Source of the DNA: Tessaracoccus flavus
GTDB lineage: Bacteria > Actinomycetota > Actinomycetes > Propionibacteriales > Propionibacteriaceae
Assembly (NCBI RefSeq): GCF_001997295.1
Contig: NZ_CP019605.1
Span: 1,116,001-1,180,000 of the forward strand
Length of the DNA: 64,000 nt
Direction of reading: 5' to 3'
The first letter of the stretch is position 1. Every line of letters begins with the position of its first letter. Positions 41,101 through 49,483 of this stretch are shown one piece after another. A program made the position numbers and the translations under genes. The notes beneath the pieces were generated by a model. The model was not told the DNA's origin. It made no database searches and saw only the letters and a list, made by a program, of their open reading frames with translations.

Positions 41101-43307
41101 TGGCACGCATCGGAGTCATGACCTCGGGCGGAGACGCCCAGGGGATGAACGCTGCGGTACGCGCGATCGTGCGTAGCGGCATCCACTCCGGTGCCGAGGT
41201 CTTCGCGATCAAGGAGGGCTGGGCCGGCGCCATCGCCGGCCAGGATCACATCGTCCAGCTCGGATGGAGCGACGTCTCGGGCATCCTCAACAAGGGCGGC
41301 ACCGTCATCGGCACCGCGAGGTCGCTGGAGTTCATGACCCGTGAGGGCCAGCTCCAGGCCGTTGCCAACCTCATCGCCAACGGCATCGACCGGCTGATCG
41401 TCATCGGAGGCGACGGGTCGCTCACCGGAAGCCGCCAGCTCTGCCTGTCGTGGTCCGACTACGTCGAGCAGCTGCTCTCCGAGGGTCGGATCACGAGCGA
41501 TCAGGCCGCAGCGCACCCCGCGCTCCACATTGCGGGCATCGTCGGCTCGATCGACAACGACATGGTCGGCACCGACATGACGATCGGCACCGACTCGGCG
41601 CTCCACCGGATCACCGAGGCCATCGACGCGATCAGCTCGACCGCGGAGTCGCACCGCCGCACGTTCATCATCGAGGTCATGGGCCGCCGCTGCGGCTACC
41701 TAGCCCTCATGAGCGCCATCGCGGGCGGCGCCGACTACACCTTCCTGCCGGAGTCGCCCCCACGCGACGGCTGGGAGGAGCGGATGATCGATGTGCTGGC
41801 CAGGGGCCGGGCCGCCGGTCGCCGCGATTCCATCATCATGGTCGCGGAGGGCGCCGCCGATCGGTCCGGGCAGCCCATCACCGCCACCACCATCGCGCAG
41901 GTGCTGCGGGAACGCGCCGGGGAGGAAGCCCGGATCACGATCCTCGGCCATGTGCAGCGCGGTGGCACCCCGTCGGCGTACGACCGGTGGATGGCGACGG
42001 CGTGTGGTGTCGAGGCCGTGCGTCGGGTTCTCGAGGCCGAACCCGGCAGCGAGCCGGTGCTCGTCGGGGTGCACCGCGACGCCGTCCACACCACGCCTCT
42101 CGTGCAGGCCGTCGAGGACACCCACCGGATCGCCGGGCTCGTTGCCGACGCCGAGTACCAGGCCGCCGTCGAGGCCCGCGGGCATGGCTTCACGACGATG
42201 ATCGATGTCTACCGGATGCTCATCGAGGCGGAGCCGTCGGTTCGCCCGACGCCCGGCGCGCGTCGGATCGCGATCATGCACGCCGGGGCTCTGGCGCCCG
42301 GGATGAACCAGCTGGCTCGGGTGGCGGTCCGATCGGGGCTCGACCGCGGCTACACGATGCTCGCCGTCCGTGGAGGGGTCCCCGGCCTCATCGCCGGCGA
42401 CGTCGACGAGGTCACCTGGTCCGACGTGGAGGGCATGGCCAACACCGGAGGCGCGGCGTTCGGTACGCGACGCTTCGTCCCGGCTGAGAGCGACCTGTAC
42501 CAGATGGCGCGCACCATTGAGCAGCACAACATCGACGCCCTGCTCGTCATGGGGGGCTTCCACGCCTACGCGACCGTGGACATGATGGAGCGCGAGCGGC
42601 GGCGCTACCAGGCGTTCGACATCCCCATCGCCCTGTTGCCGGCCAGCATCGACAACAACCTGCCCGGCTGGCCGATGGCGGTCGGTGCGGACACGGCACT
42701 CAACACCGTCGTGGACTCCATCGACATGGTGCGGATGTCGGCCTCCGCGAGCAAGCGGGCGTTCGTCGTCGAGACGATGGGCCGTCAGTGTGGCTTCCTA
42801 CCACTGGTCGGTGGCATCGCCGGGGGTGCGGAGAAGGCCTACCTTCCCGAGACTGGCCTCAGCCTCGCGGAGTTGTCCACCGACGTGGAGGCGCTCGTCG
42901 ATGCCTTCGAGAGTGGCCGTACCTTCTACCTCGCCGTGATGGGCGAGGAGGCGAGCGAGCATTACACGTCCGATGTGGTGGCGAAGCTGTTCGAGGCCGA
43001 GGGCCGTGGGCTGTATTCGGTTCGTCAGGCCGTCATCGGACACGTCCAACAGGGCGGCACTCCTTCGCCCTTCGATCGGATCAACGCGACGCGGCTGGCC
43101 TACCAGGCGGTCGTCAACCTGGACGGACAGCTCAAGACCGGTCGCAGCGACTACGTGGCGGCTTCGAGCGCAGCACCGACCCTGCTGGCGCCACTGCGGA
43201 CCGTCACCGACGCGATGGACTGGGACAACCAACGCCCCCACGAACAGTGGTGGCTCCGCCTGCGCTCCGTCTTCGACCAACTCAGCCGACGCCCCGGCCA
43301 GGAGTAA
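41097..43307 (+). CDS. Tandem-domain 6-phosphofructokinase of eukaryotic layout
   Basis: A 736-residue PFK with two homologous halves. The N-half (1-380) has MTSGGDAQGMNAAVRA, the ATP-type GGDGSLTGS, the catalytic SIDNDMVGTDMTIG, EVMGRRCGYLAL and GHVQRGGTPSAYDR. The C-half (385-736) has MHAGALAPGMNQLARVAV, MGGFHAY in place of GGDGS, PASIDNNLPG, ETMGRQCGFLPL and GHVQQGGTPSPFDR. Loss of the nucleotide GGD in the C-half, as in animal and fungal PFK where that half is regulatory, suggests the N-half is catalytic with ATP. Bacterial PFKs are usually about 320-350 residues. It commits glucose to glycolysis. Confidence 0.9.
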   Translation: MMARIGVMTSGGDAQGMNAAVRAIVRSGIHSGAEVFAIKEGWAGAIAGQDHIVQLGWSDVSGILNKGGTVIGTARSLEFMTREGQLQAVANLIANGIDRLIVIGGDGSLTGSRQLCLSWSDYVEQLLSEGRITSDQAAAHPALHIAGIVGSIDNDMVGTDMTIGTDSALHRITEAIDAISSTAESHRRTFIIEVMGRRCGYLALMSAIAGGADYTFLPESPPRDGWEERMIDVLARGRAAGRRDSIIMVAEGAADRSGQPITATTIAQVLRERAGEEARITILGHVQRGGTPSAYDRWMATACGVEAVRRVLEAEPGSEPVLVGVHRDAVHTTPLVQAVEDTHRIAGLVADAEYQAAVEARGHGFTTMIDVYRMLIEAEPSVRPTPGARRIAIMHAGALAPGMNQLARVAVRSGLDRGYTMLAVRGGVPGLIAGDVDEVTWSDVEGMANTGGAAFGTRRFVPAESDLYQMARTIEQHNIDALLVMGGFHAYATVDMMERERRRYQAFDIPIALLPASIDNNLPGWPMAVGADTALNTVVDSIDMVRMSASASKRAFVVETMGRQCGFLPLVGGIAGGAEKAYLPETGLSLAELSTDVEALVDAFESGRTFYLAVMGEEASEHYTSDVVAKLFEAEGRGLYSVRQAVIGHVQQGGTPSPFDRINATRLAYQAVVNLDGQLKTGRSDYVAASSAAPTLLAPLRTVTDAMDWDNQRPHEQWWLRLRSVFDQLSRRPGQE

Positions 43308-43336
43308 CCAACCGACAGCTGCACTCTCCCACGTTT

Positions 43337-43372
43337 CCCTGAGTAGCGGCCATGAGGGACGAGTGGCCGCGA
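43337..43372. repeat. REP-like repeat interrupted by the IS110 insertion
   Basis: CCCTGAGTAGCGGCC...GGGACGAG...CGCGAAGG is a variant of the interspersed family CCCTGAGTAGCGAGGAACGAG...TATCGAAGGG. It ends at the left junction of the insertion sequence. Confidence 0.5.
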
Positions 43373-43387
43373 AGGTCTTATGGTCTG

Positions 43388-44479
43388 TCAAGTGGTGTGG
43401 GGGAGGTTGTTGAGGTCTGTTTGGAGGGCGGTCCAGAGGTCTCGGGTGACGTGTCGTTTGAGTGCTCGGATGGCTTCGGAGCGGGTCTTTCCTTCGGATA
43501 CTCGGCGTTGGATGTAGGTCTTGGATCGCGGGTCGGTTCCGAGGCGTCCGATGACGACGCGGTGGATGACGCTGTTGGCTTGCCGGTCGCCCGAGCGCGA
43601 CAATCTCCACCGGCTGGACTTTCCCGATTGAACGGGCAGTGGTGCCACGCCGACAAGTTTGGCGAACGCGTCACCGGAGGTGATCCGGCCGGGGTGACCG
43701 GCGGTGATCAACAACTGGGCAGTGGTCACTGGCCCGACATGATGCTGGGCCAGCAGGGTCGGCGCGATCGGGGTGAGGATCCTGAGCAGTTGCGCATCGA
43801 TCTCGACGATGGCCCGATCATGGTCGAGGCAGGCACGGGCGAGGTCCCTGAGGGCGAGTTTGTAACTGTTGACAGGGTCGTGGAGACGAGTCAGGTCGGG
43901 ACGCCACGCGGCGATCCGGGCCAGTTTCTGGGCCGAGTTCAACCCCCGCACCTGGTCAGCGAGGTCGTCGGGACAGGTCACCAGCATCCCGCCTACACGG
44001 CCCCAGGCCCGCTGCCTGGAGCTCCGGTGATGGGCCCGCAGCACCATCAACGGTCGTAGCGCGGCGATCGCGGGATGATAGTGCTTGGCTAGGCCCTTCT
44101 GGGTGCCGGCCGCCGCCGCGGTCGCCGCCCGGTACGCGTCGAGCTCATCGGTCTTCCCGTGCCGGGCCCGGTCACCTCGTTCGGTGTGGTTGATCTCGAT
44201 CACCTCGATCCCGGCAGCATGCAACACGGCGCTCAACCCGGCACCATAGGTGCCGGTCTGTTCCACCCCGGCCCGCGAGACCCTGCCATGACCCACAGCC
44301 CAGTCCAGCAACTCAAGATAGCCGGCCGGGGTGGCCGGGAACTGCTGGTCAGCCACCGGAGCACCGGTCGCCGCATCCACCAACGCCGCGTGATGGATGT
44401 CCAGATGGGTATCGATACCCACCACCACCGATCCTGATGGGGGGTTGCGGTGACCGCGCGTGTGTGATGTCTTGTACAT
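43388..44479 (-). CDS. IS110-family transposase
   Basis: A 363-residue recombinase. The N-terminal RuvC-like (DEDD) domain opens VVVGIDTHLDIHHAALVD and continues through GVEQTGTYGAGLSAVLHAAG and GKTDELDAYRAA, the latter two holding the acidic residues. The C-terminal Transposase_20 domain has GPVTTAQLLITAGHPGRI and DAFAKLVGVAPLPVQSGKSS, with the catalytic Ser likely in the SGKSSRWRLSRSGDRQANSV segment. The ATG at 44479 follows GGGAGGCAAC; an upstream GTG would add 33 odd residues. It is intact. Confidence 0.92.
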   Translation of the reverse strand: MYKTSHTRGHRNPPSGSVVVGIDTHLDIHHAALVDAATGAPVADQQFPATPAGYLELLDWAVGHGRVSRAGVEQTGTYGAGLSAVLHAAGIEVIEINHTERGDRARHGKTDELDAYRAATAAAAGTQKGLAKHYHPAIAALRPLMVLRAHHRSSRQRAWGRVGGMLVTCPDDLADQVRGLNSAQKLARIAAWRPDLTRLHDPVNSYKLALRDLARACLDHDRAIVEIDAQLLRILTPIAPTLLAQHHVGPVTTAQLLITAGHPGRITSGDAFAKLVGVAPLPVQSGKSSRWRLSRSGDRQANSVIHRVVIGRLGTDPRSKTYIQRRVSEGKTRSEAIRALKRHVTRDLWTALQTDLNNLPHTT

Positions 44480-44825
44480 GTTGCCTCCCTCAAGGCTTGT
44501 CACTATCAGCCGGGAGGGATGGCTCAGCAGGCCGGGGACCGGAGCACTACAGAGATGAGCCCCACACACGCGGGGCACGGTCTTATCAAGCTACCGCCCC
44601 GGCCTGACCCATCCCCCAACCCGCACGCGGGGTCAGACACCGGCCCGGATCTCCCAGGGATCAACGAGGCAGGGCACATCGCTGCAACGCCCTCCAGGGC
44701 AGTATCGAAGACAGCCACCACCACAAGACCACCGGAAAGCCCGGCACCCTCATCCTTGCTGATCCCCGGGAAACCCGGTACCCCCAATCCTCTCTGTATC
44801 GAAGGGCTCGCAACAGGCCCCCTGT
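44480..44825 (-). ncRNA. IS110 5' noncoding end, candidate bridge RNA region
   Basis: This 346-bp stretch upstream of the transposase has no convincing gene. It holds complementary GC-rich blocks, such as CGGGGACCGGAGC and GACCCCGCGTGCGGG (minus), and CCCCGGGAAACCCGG at 44763-44778. IS110-group elements express a structured bridge RNA from this end, with target- and donor-binding loops. TATCGAAGGGCTCG (44797-44810) resembles the host repeat and could be part of target recognition. The RNA and its limits are inferred. Confidence 0.4.
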
Positions 44826-44852
44826 CGAAGGTCAGCGCAGCCGTGTGGCACC

Positions 44853-45118
44853 CTTCGATACGGTCGCTCGTTCCTCGCTCCCTACTCAGGGCGACGGTGG
44901 GATCGTTCTCTCGTTACTCGCTCCCTACTCAGGGCGACGGTGGGATCGTTCTCTCGTTACTCGCTCCCTACTCAGGGCGACGGTGGGATCGTTCGCTCGT
45001 TCCTCGCTCCCTACTCAGGGCGACGGTGGGATCGTTCTCTCGTTCCTCGCTCCCCACTCATGGCGACGGTGGGATCGTTCTCTCGTTCCTCGCTCCCCAC
45101 TCAGGGCCACGGTGGGAA
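44853..45118. repeat. 43-bp tandem repeat array, six units
   Basis: CTCCCTACTCAGGGCGACGG or close variants recur at 44878, 44921, 44964, 45007, 45050 and 45093, exactly 43 bp apart. The linker is GTGGGATCGTTCTCTCGTT(A/C)CTCG. A leading partial unit begins CCCTTCGATACGGTCGCTCG. The period is not a multiple of three, so it is not coding. It appears to be a tandem expansion of the CCCTTCGATACGCTCG...CTACTCAGGG interspersed repeat. Confidence 0.9.
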
Positions 45119-45140
45119 CAACCGCGTCCCGTGCGCAGAC

Positions 45141-46070
45141 TCAACTCGACGGTGACGTGGCGCAGGCGATGACCTGCACGCCGAAGGTGTCGGCGGCGGC
45201 GCACTCGATGGCGGTCAGCTGGGCGAGCGCGGGGGAGTCGTCGGGGACAGCGGATGGGATGGTGTCGCGGAAGAACAGCGTGCTGCCGTCGGAATCGCGC
45301 CGGATGAGCGTGAACTCGACCTTGTTCGGTACGGAGTCGCTGGTGCGGGTGCCCGTGAAGTTGCAGGACACGGCCTCCCCGGTGGGGTCGGTCTGAACGT
45401 CGACGGCAAGCGATTCGGCGACACCCGTATAGCCCTGCCGCTGGTCCGCCACCAGTGCGAGGCAGGCGTCGTTGAGATCCTCCTCGACACTCGTGAGGAC
45501 CACCGCCTGGATGCGCGTGTCGGTGGTCAACTCCCTCAGTCGGACCAGTCGGCGCTCGTCCTGCACCACTTCGTCGGCGTAGAGCCTCCAGCCTGGGGGC
45601 ACCGTCAGCACGGCACCGTCGAGATCCAGGGGAACCCCCGCCGCGGGACTCACGGAGGGTGATGCTGACGCCGACGGCACGGGCGGGGCGGGCGTGGTCG
45701 TCCCAGGGCTGGCCGCAGCACTGGGCGGGGACTGCGGTACGTCCGTGGCAGGCAGGGAGGCAGACGGAGCGGGCGAGGGGTCGGAGGACCGACTTGCCGC
45801 GCCGCCCGGAGGCACGGGGGGCTCGGTGCGGGGAAAGGGCCCCAGGATCAGGTAGAGGGCGCCGACGACGATCGCCAGGACCACAGCCAGCGACACGATT
45901 CCCAGCCAGACGCCGCGGCCGGGGGTCGCGTCGGTCGTCGGGTCCGTGGCGGATCGGCGGGGGTGCGACGTAGGAGACGGGGGCGACACGGGAGACGCTG
46001 CTGATCGACGGGGGGTCGGGGTACCCGGGAGAGATTGATCGTCGGGAGGTAGGCCGCGTCGTCCGGTCAA
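45141..46070 (-). CDS. Membrane-anchored proline-rich protein, unknown function
   Basis: A 309-residue protein. The first 50 residues are Pro/Ser/Arg-rich and cytosolic. A membrane helix lies near residues 54-76 (WLGIVSLAVVLAIVVGALYL). A Pro/Ala/Ser-rich linker runs to about 145, then a folded domain of some 160 residues begins LDLDGAVLTVPPGWRLYADE and contains three Cys (DACLALV, VSCNFTG, ECAA). The outer domain resembles the ligand-binding or LpqN-like domains seen in actinobacterial envelope proteins, but I cannot assign it. TTG 46070 follows GAGGAGG at a good distance. Confidence 0.65.
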   Translation of the reverse strand: MTGRRGLPPDDQSLPGTPTPRRSAASPVSPPSPTSHPRRSATDPTTDATPGRGVWLGIVSLAVVLAIVVGALYLILGPFPRTEPPVPPGGAASRSSDPSPAPSASLPATDVPQSPPSAAASPGTTTPAPPVPSASASPSVSPAAGVPLDLDGAVLTVPPGWRLYADEVVQDERRLVRLRELTTDTRIQAVVLTSVEEDLNDACLALVADQRQGYTGVAESLAVDVQTDPTGEAVSCNFTGTRTSDSVPNKVEFTLIRRDSDGSTLFFRDTIPSAVPDDSPALAQLTAIECAAADTFGVQVIACATSPSS

Positions 46071-46098
46071 CGTCAGCCTCCTCTCGACACCTCAGGGG

Positions 46099-46172
46099 TG
46101 GGCGCAGAGGGACTCGAACCCCCGACTCCCTGCTTGTAAGGCAGGTGCTCTAACCAACTGAGCTATGCGCCC
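46099..46172 (-). tRNA. tRNA-Val (anticodon UAC)
   Basis: A 74-nt cloverleaf on the minus strand. The acceptor GGGCGCA pairs with TGCGCCC. The D-arm is TAGCTCAGTTGGTTAGAGC, the anticodon loop CTTACAA sits on CCTGC/GCAGG, and the T-arm has GGTTCGAGTCC. The anticodon TAC specifies valine. CCA is not encoded. Confidence 0.95.
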
Positions 46173-46199
46173 GGCGCACCAACATTAGCCAACTTTTCG

Positions 46200-46991
46200 T
46201 CAAGAGCAGTAAGGGAAGTGGTCGGCCAGATCCGCCGGTGCCTTCATCGCGGTGGCCCAGCCGCAGAAACCCGAACTGGCGAAGCCGTTGTGTGCCTTGT
46301 AGATCCACCCGTCGCTACCGAGCCTGAACAGCGCGGTGGCCATGACGATCTCGTCGTCGGCGCCAGCGATCGAGAAATCGACGGCCGTCCACGAGGTGTC
46401 GGCGGCCGACCTCTCGCATCCCTGGATCACGGCGTCGGAACGGTTCGTGCCTGAGCGCAGGAGCTGCTGCGACACGGGGCAGGGGACGGGACTGAGGTGG
46501 ACGATGTTGTTGAACACGTACTTGGTGGTCGTTTTGAAGCTGTCACCGTCGGCCTCGACGACGGTGGCGAAGATCATGGAGCGGCACGCGTTGCCGCCGG
46601 TCCACGAGGTGTCGCATTCGGTCTTCCACAGGCGGCCGTCGACGTCGTGGACGCCGGGCGTCACCAGCGGACTCCACGCCTCCCAGGTGGCCCGCGGGCT
46701 CTTCTTGTAGGTGAGGTTGTTGAAGGCCCACCCTGCCCGCTCCACGTAGCGGCCGCCCTCGAGGACAACGGTGTAGGCCCAGATGTCAGTTCGGCAGCGC
46801 TCGACGTTGGAGGAGTACATCTCGCACTCGGTGTTCCACAGACGACCGTTGTGGTTGTGCTTGCCCGGTGTGGTGTAGACGTCTACAGCCTGGGCCGGAA
46901 GGGCCACGACGGCGGCGGCGACACCCAACACCAGTGCGAGGAGCAGGCGCACGAAGCGCTGAGATCCGCGCTGTGATCCGATCGGCTTCAT
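46200..46991 (-). CDS. Secreted Cys-rich protein with internal duplication
   Basis: A 263-residue protein. A signal peptide runs to about residue 36 (LLLALVLGVAAAVVALPAQA). Two repeats follow: the first has GRLWNTECEMYSSNVERCR, the second has GRLWKTECDTSWTGGNACR. Each has a TPG...H...GRLW.TEC...C pattern with paired Cys, suggesting disulfides outside the cell. The C-terminus has three more Cys (IQGCE, SSGFCGW, FPYCS). No enzymatic motif is seen. Function unknown. Confidence 0.68.
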   Translation of the reverse strand: MKPIGSQRGSQRFVRLLLALVLGVAAAVVALPAQAVDVYTTPGKHNHNGRLWNTECEMYSSNVERCRTDIWAYTVVLEGGRYVERAGWAFNNLTYKKSPRATWEAWSPLVTPGVHDVDGRLWKTECDTSWTGGNACRSMIFATVVEADGDSFKTTTKYVFNNIVHLSPVPCPVSQQLLRSGTNRSDAVIQGCERSAADTSWTAVDFSIAGADDEIVMATALFRLGSDGWIYKAHNGFASSGFCGWATAMKAPADLADHFPYCS

Positions 46992-47056
46992 AGCTCGGGA
47001 GCGTACTGCTCAGGTCCCGTGGGAGCGAAGCTCGCCCTGAAGGGATCGTTGAGGGT

Positions 47057-47512
47057 TCAGCCCAGCTTGGCGCGGACCAGCGCGGCGATCTGCTTTCCCT
47101 CGGCGCGGCCGTCGGCTCTGGCCCCGACGGCTTTGACGAGAGCGCCCATGTCCTTCATCGTCGGGGCGTGTCCGAGGTCGGCGACCGCCTCGTCCACAAG
47201 GGCAGCCAGTTCGTCCTCAGTCAGGGGAGCGGGGAGGTACGCCGCCAGGAAGTCCGCCTCCGCGGCCTCCTTCTCGGCCAGCTCTGCACGGCCGGCCTCG
47301 GCGTAGATCGCCGACGCCTCCCGGCGCTTGCGCATCTCGCGGGTGATGACAGCCAGTTCTTCGGCGTCGGACAGCTCGCGGGCCGAATCGCCGGCGACCT
47401 CCTCGACCGTGATCGCGCCCATCATCATGCGGATGTTGGTCTTGGCAGTCTCGTCCTTGGCGCGCAGCGCAGCGGCCAGATCCTGCTTGAGTCGTCTCTT
47501 CGTGGCTCCCAT
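47057..47512 (-). CDS. GatB/YqeY domain-containing protein
   Basis: A 151-residue helical protein. The opening [17 protein letters not shown], the central [21 protein letters not shown] and [18 protein letters not shown], and the closing [14 protein letters not shown]...IAALVRAKL match the YqeY family, related to the tRNA-binding tail of GatB. It may bind tRNA. The ATG at 47512 follows AAGGGAACCCC. It is divergent from prfB with about 60 bases between. Confidence 0.92.
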   Translation of the reverse strand: MGATKRRLKQDLAAALRAKDETAKTNIRMMMGAITVEEVAGDSARELSDAEELAVITREMRKRREASAIYAEAGRAELAEKEAAEADFLAAYLPAPLTEDELAALVDEAVADLGHAPTMKDMGALVKAVGARADGRAEGKQIAALVRAKLG

Positions 47513-47575
47513 GGGGTTCCCTTCTCTCACGCACCATTGTGGCAGGCGCCGTCAGCGCCGGTAGAATGGTCGATT

Positions 47576-48688
47576 GTGGCTAGCGACGATCTTTCAACCC
47601 GCATCTCTGACCTCGGTCGGTCCCTCGATTCCATCGAGGCGGTCGCCGACCTCCCGAAGCTGCGCAGCGAGATCGGTGAGTTGGAGCAGCAGGTAGCGGC
47701 GCCCGATCTGTGGGACGACCAGGAGAACGCGCAGCGGATCACGTCGCAGCTCTCAGCCAAGCAGGGGGAGGTCGATCGTCTCGTCAGTCTCCGCTCCCGG
47801 CTCGACGACGCGGAACTCATGCTCGGCATGGCCGAGGACGAGGGCGATGCCGAAACCCGCCAGGAGGTGGCGGGCGAACTGGAGCGCCTCGCCCGCGACA
47901 TCGCAACGCTCGAGGTCCGCACGCTGCTGTCGGGCGACTACGACCCCCGCGACGCCCTCATCACGATCCGTGCCGAGGCCGGCGGCGTCGATGCCGCGGA
48001 CTTCGCCGAGATGCTCATGCGCATGTACCTCAGGTGGGCCGATCGTCACGGCTACGCCACCGAGGTCTACGACACGTCGTACGCGGAGGAGGCGGGATTG
48101 AAGTCGGCCACCTTCGCCGTCAAGGCCCCCTTCGCCTACGGAACCCTGTCGGTCGAGCAGGGGACGCATCGTCTGGTGCGGATCTCGCCGTTCGACAACC
48201 AGGGCCGCAGGCAGACGTCCTTCGCGGGCGTCGAGGTGCTCCCCGTCACGGAGGAGACCGACCACATCGACATTCCCGAGGCGGAGCTCCGCATCGATGT
48301 GTTCCGCTCGTCCGGTCCCGGTGGACAGTCCGTCAACACCACCGACTCGGCAGTTCGCATTACTCACCTGCCCACCGGCATCGTGGTCAGCTGCCAGAAC
48401 GAGAAGTCTCAGCTGCAGAACAAGGCGGCGGCCCTCAGGGTGCTCCAGTCACGGCTCCTCGAGCGCGCGCGCTCCGAGCGCGAAAAGGAACTGAACGCCC
48501 TCAAGGGCGACGGCGGCAACTCGTGGGGTGCCCAGATGCGTTCCTACGTCACCCATCCGTACCAGATGGTCAAGGACCTGCGCACTGAGCACGAGGTCGG
48601 CAACCCCGACGCGGTCTTCGACGGCGACATCGACGGCTTCATCGACGCGGGCATCCGCTGGCGTAAGAAGACCGAGGCTCAGGCGTAG
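47576..48688 (+). CDS. prfB: Peptide chain release factor 2
   Basis: RF2 of 370 residues, which ends translation at UGA and UAA. The anticodon-like SPF tripeptide is in [16 protein letters not shown]. The catalytic GGQ is in [18 protein letters not shown], which triggers peptidyl-tRNA hydrolysis. The reading frame is continuous from GTG 47576, so the programmed frameshift known from E. coli prfB is absent, as in most actinobacteria. TAGAAT at 47562-47567 is a likely -10. prfB before ftsE-ftsX is the standard actinobacterial order. Confidence 0.96.
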   Translation: MASDDLSTRISDLGRSLDSIEAVADLPKLRSEIGELEQQVAAPDLWDDQENAQRITSQLSAKQGEVDRLVSLRSRLDDAELMLGMAEDEGDAETRQEVAGELERLARDIATLEVRTLLSGDYDPRDALITIRAEAGGVDAADFAEMLMRMYLRWADRHGYATEVYDTSYAEEAGLKSATFAVKAPFAYGTLSVEQGTHRLVRISPFDNQGRRQTSFAGVEVLPVTEETDHIDIPEAELRIDVFRSSGPGGQSVNTTDSAVRITHLPTGIVVSCQNEKSQLQNKAAALRVLQSRLLERARSEREKELNALKGDGGNSWGAQMRSYVTHPYQMVKDLRTEHEVGNPDAVFDGDIDGFIDAGIRWRKKTEAQA

Positions 48689-48742
48689 GCCCACGCGTGT
48701 CGCGCTAGGCGCGCTTGATCGGTTCGCCTAAACTCTCCACGA

Positions 48743-48757
48743 CTGAGATTCTCTCAG
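48743..48757. promoter_or_regulatory. Palindrome near the ftsE promoter
   Basis: CTGAGATTCTCTCAG is a CTGAGA-N3-TCTCAG dyad. It follows TAAACT (48728-48733), a likely -10, and precedes the ftsE start by about 28 bases. It could be an operator or a short 5'-leader hairpin. Confidence 0.4.
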
Positions 48758-48785
48758 GTTCTTCCCCAACCGCCGGAGTACCCAC

Positions 48786-49472
48786 GTGATCACGTTCGAG
48801 GACGTCACCAAGTTCTATCCCGGGCAGGAGCGCGCCGCTTTGCGCAACGTCAACCTGGAGATTGGCAGAGGCGAGTTCGTCTTCCTGGTCGGGCAGTCCG
48901 GCTCCGGCAAGTCGACCTTCCTGAGGTTGATCCTTCGGGAGTACCGGCCGACCCGGGGCACGCTCTACGTGGCCGGCAAGAACCTCACCACCATGAACCA
49001 GTGGAAGGTGCCGGCGCTGCGGAGACAGATCGGCACGGTCTTCCAGGATTTCCGGCTCCTCCCGGGGAAGTCCGTCTACGAGAACGTGGCGTTCGCGCTG
49101 CAGGTGATCGGACGTCCCGCCAAGGAGATCCGCCGGATCGTCCCCGACACCCTCGATCTGGTGGGTCTCACCGGCAAGGAGAACCGACCCTGCGAAGAGC
49201 TCTCTGGCGGCGAGCAGCAGCGCGTCGCGATCGCCCGCGCGTTCGTCAACCGTCCGAAGATCCTCATCGCGGACGAGCCGACGGGCAACCTCGACCCCGA
49301 AACGTCGGTGGGCATCATGAAACTGCTCGACCGCATCAACCGCGCCGACACCACCGTGATCATGGCCACCCACGACTCGTCCATCGTCGACCAGATGCGC
49401 CGCCGGGTGCTCGAGCTTCGCGAAGGCGAGCTCGTGCGCGACCAGGCCAAGGGCATCTACGGAACGGCGTGA
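48786..49472 (+). CDS. ftsE: Cell division ATP-binding protein FtsE
   Basis: An ABC ATPase of 228 residues that works with FtsX at the septum. Walker A is [13 protein letters not shown], the signature [15 protein letters not shown], and Walker [16 protein letters not shown]. It couples ATP use in the cytosol to activation of a cell-wall hydrolase outside, through FtsX. GTG 48786. It is followed at 12 bases by ftsX and then by a coiled-coil M23 peptidase, the probable target. Confidence 0.96.
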   Translation: MITFEDVTKFYPGQERAALRNVNLEIGRGEFVFLVGQSGSGKSTFLRLILREYRPTRGTLYVAGKNLTTMNQWKVPALRRQIGTVFQDFRLLPGKSVYENVAFALQVIGRPAKEIRRIVPDTLDLVGLTGKENRPCEELSGGEQQRVAIARAFVNRPKILIADEPTGNLDPETSVGIMKLLDRINRADTTVIMATHDSSIVDQMRRRVLELREGELVRDQAKGIYGTA

Positions 49473-49483
49473 GGGAGTAGCCG

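Larger units (their letters stand above)
43378..44825 (-). mobile_element. IS110-family insertion sequence (about 1.45 kb)
   Basis: A single DEDD transposase gene with about 350 bp of noncoding sequence on its 5' side and almost none on the 3' side, the IS110-group layout. An 8-bp direct repeat CGAAGGTC lies at 43370-43377 and again at 44826-44833, bracketing 1,448 bp. IS110 elements lack terminal inverted repeats, and none is seen. The 5' noncoding end is where IS110-group elements encode the bridge RNA. The left junction lies in REP-like sequence. Exact ends are inferred. Confidence 0.75.

Noticed and set aside
44853..45118. Possible CRISPR array
   Set aside because: Units are uniform over the full 43 bp, without unique spacers, and no cas genes are present. 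It is a plain tandem repeat.
44519..45172. A 217-residue frame through the tandem array
   Set aside because: The period is not a multiple of three, and the product is only translated repeat. Its start lies in the IS110 noncoding end.
47168..47575. N-terminal extension of prfB with a programmed frameshift
   Set aside because: The upstream part lies antisense to the yqeY-like gene and has no RF2 similarity. RF2 is complete from GTG 47576.
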